In this document: positions 6,313 through 9,412 of the stretch, one piece after another | Layout of the letters: the number at the start of each line of letters is the position of its first letter | Position numbering within the stretch: the first letter of the stretch is position 1 | NCBI GenBank assembly: GCA_938003715.1 | Contig: CALKYK010000049.1 | Span: 1 to 9,412 of the forward strand | Reading direction: 5' to 3' | Source of the DNA: an uncultured Gammaproteobacteria bacterium | GTDB lineage: Bacteria > Pseudomonadota > Gammaproteobacteria > Steroidobacterales > Woeseiaceae | DNA length: 9,412 nt | Translations under genes and position numbers: made by a program | The notes under the pieces: model-generated | Told to the model about the DNA's origin: nothing | The model's input: the letters and a program-made list of their open reading frames with translations, nothing else | The model's database searches: none

Positions 6313-8286
6313 ATGCACAAATTAAAGGCAGTCATACTCGCTTTTGCCGTTGCACTCGCAGCCGCAGATAGCGGGGCCGAGGTCGAGCGCCGCGTGATGA
6401 ACGACGGCAACCTGGTACTCGAGGACATACCGCTGATTCCGCGGTCCGTGGTCGACGACCTGAACCGCTACCAGAACACGCGCGCTGCGTCGTTTCGCGA
6501 CTGGACCCCGGACGGCGGCATCTACATCACGACCCGCTTCGCCGATACCAGCCAGATACATCGCGTCGACATGCCCGGGGGCGCGCGGCACCAGCTTACG
6601 TTCTACCGTGAACCCGTCGGCGGCATCGCCCGCCAGCCCGGTGGCCGAAACCTCGTCTTCACGCGCGATGCCGGCGGCAGCGAGTTCACGCAGCTGTACC
6701 TGCTGGACCCGGAGCAAAGCAACGTGACGCTGTTGACCGACGGCGGTTCGCGAAACCGCGCGGCGCTGTGGGATCGCGAGGGCCGGCGTATCGCGTTCCA
6801 GAGCACGCGCCGCAACGGTGCGTCGAACGACATCTGGATGATGGATCCGGCGGAGCCGGAAAATGCCGAGACGGTGTTCGAAAGCCCGGACGGCACCTAC
6901 TGGGGACCCGCCGAGTTCTCTGCGAGCGGCACCCGGCTGCTCGTCTCGAACTACCTCAGCGTCGCCGACTCGCGGGTCAACCTGCTCGATCTCGACACCG
7001 GCACGATGACCCTGCTCGCAGGCGGTGGCGCAATACGCAGTTCGAATTCGCCCATTGCCTTCGACGACGACAACGACGGCTTCTGGTTCGTGACCAACGC
7101 CGAAAGCGAGTTCGAGCAGCTCGCGTGGCAGCCCGCCGAGCCGGGCGCGAAGGCCGAGATCATCACGGCGGACATCCCCTGGGACGTCTCCGGCGCCACC
7201 ATCAGCCACGACCGGCGCCGCATCGCGTTCAGCATCAACGAAAGCGGTCGCTCGAAGGTGTTCCTGCTCGACACCCGCAGCCGCGAGTACCGGCCGGTCG
7301 ACAACATCCCGACCGGCGTCGTGTTCGGCCTCACGTTCAGCCCGGACGACCGCCGGCTCGCCATGACCGTCAACTCCGCGACCTCGCCGAGCGACGTCTA
7401 CGTGCTCGGACTCGGTCGCTCGCCACTCGCCTACGGCGAGCTGATCCGCTGGACCACGAGCGAGGTGGGCGGTCTCGACACGACGTCGTTCATCGCACCG
7501 GAACTCATCGAATACCCGACGTTCGACAGCGTGGACGGGAAGCCGCGGCGCATTCCCGCCTGGCTGTACAAACCGCCGGGAGAGGGCCCGTTCCCGGTCG
7601 TCATCTCGATACACGGCGGTCCCGAGGGCCAGTCACGGCCGACGTTTTCCAGCACTTACCAGATGTGGCTCGCCAAGCTCGGTGTCGCGGTGCTGCGCCC
7701 GAACGTGCGCGGCTCGAACGGCTACGGCAAGACCTACCTGTCGCTCGACAACGGCTTCCTGAGGGAGGACTCCGTCCGCGACATCGGCGCGCTGCTGGAA
7801 TGGATCGGGACGCGGCCCGATCTCGATGCGGAACGCGTCGCGGTGTTCGGTGGCAGCTACGGCGGCTACATGGTGCTCGCGAGCGCCGTGCATTTCAGCG
7901 ACCGGCTGAAAGCCGCGGTCGACATCGTCGGTATCTCCAACTTCGTGACCTTCCTCGAGAACACCCAGGACTACCGTCGTGACCTGCGCCGCGTCGAGTA
8001 CGGCGACGAGCGAGATCCCGCGATGCGCGCGCACCTCGAGAAAATAAGCCCGCTGAACAACGTGCAGAAGATCGACGTGCCGATGTTCATCGTGCAGGGA
8101 CAGAACGATCCACGGGTGCCGGTAACCGAGTCCGAGCAAATGGTCGAGGCGCTGCGGGCGCAGGGCCTGCCGGTCTGGTACATGAACGCGCTGAACGAGG
8201 GCCACGGTTACGACAAGAAGGAAAACCGCGACATCTACCAGCAGGCGACCGTGATGTTTCTGCGCCGGCACCTGCTCGGCGACTAG
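6313..8286 (+). CDS. Exported S9-family serine peptidase (prolyl oligopeptidase/acylaminoacyl-peptidase-like)
   Basis: This 657-residue protein starts with a signal peptide (MHKLK, then a hydrophobic run to about residue 18) and has a likely cleavage site after SGA at 20-22, so it is probably periplasmic. Residues of about 50-400 form a TolB/WD-like beta-propeller with repeated blades (for example FTRDAGGSEFTQLYLLD, IAFSINESGRSKVFLLD, FSPDDRRLAMTVN). The C-terminal alpha/beta-hydrolase has HGGP at 434-437, nucleophile Ser515 in GGSYGGYM, acid Asp599 in QGQNDPRVP, and His631 in NEGHGYDKKEN. These are the full catalytic triad of clan SC family S9, which cleaves short peptides, often after proline or from acylated N-termini. 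ATG 6313 is preferred because GGGGAG (6301-6306) precedes it with a 6-base spacer; an ATG at 6295 overlapping the prpD stop and a GTG at 6292 are in frame but lack such a site. Any link to propionate use is unclear. Confidence 0.93.
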   Translation: MHKLKAVILAFAVALAAADSGAEVERRVMNDGNLVLEDIPLIPRSVVDDLNRYQNTRAASFRDWTPDGGIYITTRFADTSQIHRVDMPGGARHQLTFYREPVGGIARQPGGRNLVFTRDAGGSEFTQLYLLDPEQSNVTLLTDGGSRNRAALWDREGRRIAFQSTRRNGASNDIWMMDPAEPENAETVFESPDGTYWGPAEFSASGTRLLVSNYLSVADSRVNLLDLDTGTMTLLAGGGAIRSSNSPIAFDDDNDGFWFVTNAESEFEQLAWQPAEPGAKAEIITADIPWDVSGATISHDRRRIAFSINESGRSKVFLLDTRSREYRPVDNIPTGVVFGLTFSPDDRRLAMTVNSATSPSDVYVLGLGRSPLAYGELIRWTTSEVGGLDTTSFIAPELIEYPTFDSVDGKPRRIPAWLYKPPGEGPFPVVISIHGGPEGQSRPTFSSTYQMWLAKLGVAVLRPNVRGSNGYGKTYLSLDNGFLREDSVRDIGALLEWIGTRPDLDAERVAVFGGSYGGYMVLASAVHFSDRLKAAVDIVGISNFVTFLENTQDYRRDLRRVEYGDERDPAMRAHLEKISPLNNVQKIDVPMFIVQGQNDPRVPVTESEQMVEALRAQGLPVWYMNALNEGHGYDKKENRDIYQQATVMFLRRHLLGD

Positions 8287-8302
8287 TCGCGGAACGACGC
8301 CT

Positions 8303-8944
8303 TTGGCGGACATCGGGCAGCGCATCGCCGAAGGCGCGGAGGCGCTCGGCGTCAGGCTCGGTGACGGCGATGCCGCGAAGCTCGCCCTGCTGCTCACCGA
8401 ACTGGAACGCTGGAACCGGCGCATCAACCTGACCGCGGTGCGCGACACGCAGGCAATGGTCGCCGCGCACGTGCTCGACAGCCTGGCCGTGCTGCCGTAC
8501 CTGCATGGCGCTTCGGTACTCGATATCGGCACCGGCGCCGGGTTCCCGGGCCTGCCGCTGGCCGTGGCGGCGCCGGAACGGGCCTTCGTACTGCTGGACG
8601 GCAACGGGAAAAAGGTCGCCTTCGTCGAACACGCTGCCGGATTGCTGGGACTTTCCAACGTCATCGCGGTCCGGGCGCGGGCGGAGGACTATGCACCCGG
8701 CAGGCGCTTTGATACCGTGATCGCCCGGGCGCTGGGGAGCATTGCGCGGCTGACCGAACTGTCCACCGGTCTGCTCGCGGACGCGGGGAGGATCCTGGCG
8801 CTCAAGGGACAGTACCCGACAGAAGAGCTCGAAGGAGAGGATCGGCTCAGGGGCTGGGACTACCGCGTTGCGGCGCTCTGCGTACCCGGGCTGTCCGGGC
8901 ACGAGCGGCACGTCGTCTGCCTCGAAAGATCGATACCGGAATGA
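8303..8944 (+). CDS. rsmG: 16S rRNA (guanine-527 N7) methyltransferase RsmG (GidB)
   Basis: This 213-residue SAM-dependent methyltransferase (E. coli RsmG is 207) modifies G527 in the 530 loop of 16S rRNA; loss in other bacteria gives low-level streptomycin resistance. Family marks are ERWNRRINLTAVRD (35-48), HVLDSLAVLPYL (56-67), the SAM-binding loop VLDIGTGAGFPGLPLA (72-87), and ARALGSIARL (141-150). KVAFVEHAAGLLGLSNV (104-120) and the LKGQ element (167-170) also fit. The only sensible start is TTG 8303: no ATG or GTG lies between the previous stop (8286) and the conserved N-terminal region. The ribosome-binding site is weak (GGAA around 8291-8294). The stop overlaps the parA start as ATGA, indicating translational coupling. 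The neighbour upstream is a peptidase gene, not mnmG. Confidence 0.95.
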   Translation: MADIGQRIAEGAEALGVRLGDGDAAKLALLLTELERWNRRINLTAVRDTQAMVAAHVLDSLAVLPYLHGASVLDIGTGAGFPGLPLAVAAPERAFVLLDGNGKKVAFVEHAAGLLGLSNVIAVRARAEDYAPGRRFDTVIARALGSIARLTELSTGLLADAGRILALKGQYPTEELEGEDRLRGWDYRVAALCVPGLSGHERHVVCLERSIPE

Positions 8945-9412
8945 CCCGCATCATCGCCATCGCAAACCAGAAAGGCGGCGTCGGCAAGACCACCACGTGC
9001 GTCAATCTCGCCGCGTCGCTGGCGGCGACGCAGCGCCGCGTGCTGCTCGTGGACATGGACCCGCAGGGCAATGCGACGATGGGTTGCGGCATCGACAAGA
9101 TGAGCCTGGAACGATCCACCTGTGACGTTTTGCTCGGCGAGGAAACGGCGGCGGACACGATCGTGTCGGCGCCGGAAGGCAACTTCGCGGTGCTCCCCGG
9201 GAACGACGAACTGACGCTTGCCGAAGTCAAGTTGCTGCAGGAGATCGGCCGCGAGATGCGCCTGCGCAACGCGCTGGAACCGGTCAAGGGCGTTTACGAT
9301 TTCATCCTGATCGACTGCCCGCCTTCGATCAACATGCTGACGGTCAACGCGTTGACCGCGGCGGACGGCGTGCTGATCCCGATGCAATGCGAGTACTACG
9401 CGCTCGAGGGCC
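8941..9412 (+). CDS. parA: Chromosome-partitioning ATPase ParA/Soj (3' truncated by window end)
   Basis: The first 157 codons are present and the frame is still open at the end of the window. The product is a Walker-type P-loop ATPase that, with ParB and parS sites, positions the replication origin on the nucleoid. The deviant Walker A motif KGGVGKTTT is at 11-19, with signature Lys11 and the P-loop Lys16; switch I VDMDPQGN is at 37-44 with Asp40; Walker B FILIDCPPS is at 121-129; and PMQCEYYALEG is at 147-157. The short N-terminus with no DNA-binding domain before the P-loop is the chromosomal Soj type rather than the plasmid P1-ParA type. It begins at ATG 8941, overlapping the rsmG stop by four bases. 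parB is expected next, beyond the window. Position next to rsmG supports a chromosomal, probably origin-proximal, location. Confidence 0.95.
   Translation, partial: MTRIIAIANQKGGVGKTTTCVNLAASLAATQRRVLLVDMDPQGNATMGCGIDKMSLERSTCDVLLGEETAADTIVSAPEGNFAVLPGNDELTLAEVKLLQEIGREMRLRNALEPVKGVYDFILIDCPPSINMLTVNALTAADGVLIPMQCEYYALEG

Noticed and set aside
6322..7614. Long minus-strand open frame of 430 codons opposite the S9 peptidase
   Set aside because: Same codon-bias shadow; composition is low-complexity Arg/Val/Ala/Asp and the + strand protein has a signal peptide, propeller and complete triad.
6768..7982. Second + strand frame of 404 codons inside the peptidase gene
   Set aside because: Extremely Arg-rich out-of-frame translation of a well-supported gene; no own ribosome-binding site seen.
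1..9412. A novel defence, mobile or CRISPR-type system
   Set aside because: No repeat-spacer array, integrase, reverse transcriptase, nuclease or attachment site was seen; all substantial genes belong to known metabolic, hydrolase or housekeeping families.

Overview
The window reads as chromosomal DNA from a GC-rich gammaproteobacterium. Every gene I can support lies on the + strand, with strong third-position G/C bias and ordinary Shine-Dalgarno spacing. The lineage is inferred from the gene types: a prpBCD methylcitrate set with PrpD rather than AcnD/PrpF, a YhdH/AcuI reductase, and rsmG-parA. I cannot name the species. I saw no tRNA, rRNA, insertion sequence, integrase, toxin-antitoxin pair or CRISPR array, and nothing that looks like a wholly new system.

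Layout. Positions 1-273 hold the last 90 codons of a gene whose C-terminus resembles MBL-fold metallohydrolases. It runs straight into a YhdH/AcuI-family acrylyl-CoA reductase (287-1276) and then an exported lipoprotein serine hydrolase of the beta-lactamase/penicillin-binding-protein-like fold (1305-2564). The next 109 bases are the most regulatory-looking part of the window. They contain a plausible sigma70 promoter, a small G/C hairpin in its spacer, and a 24-bp near-perfect AT-rich palindrome, followed by the prpB ribosome-binding site.

prpB (2674-3567), prpC (3589-4713) and prpD (4847-6295) encode 2-methylisocitrate lyase, 2-methylcitrate synthase and 2-methylcitrate dehydratase. These are the dedicated steps of the methylcitrate cycle, which oxidises propionyl-CoA to pyruvate and succinate. 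Neither the regulator (prpR type) nor the propionyl-CoA synthetase (prpE) is in the window. prpC and prpD are separated by a roughly 114-bp dispersed-type palindromic repeat.

Only 17 bases after prpD comes an exported S9 (prolyl-oligopeptidase-family) serine peptidase (6313-8286). Sixteen bases later is rsmG (8303-8944, probable TTG start), which overlaps the start of parA/soj (8941 to the window end, truncated). The common mnmG-rsmG-parA-parB order is therefore altered here: the gene before rsmG is a peptidase, not mnmG.

How the genes may work together: AcuI makes propionyl-CoA from acrylyl-CoA and the Prp enzymes consume propionyl-CoA, so the first two thirds of the window could form a C3-acid catabolic neighbourhood. 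I see no clear intrinsic terminator between prpB and parA, so read-through from the propionate promoter into the rRNA-methylation and chromosome-partition genes is possible.
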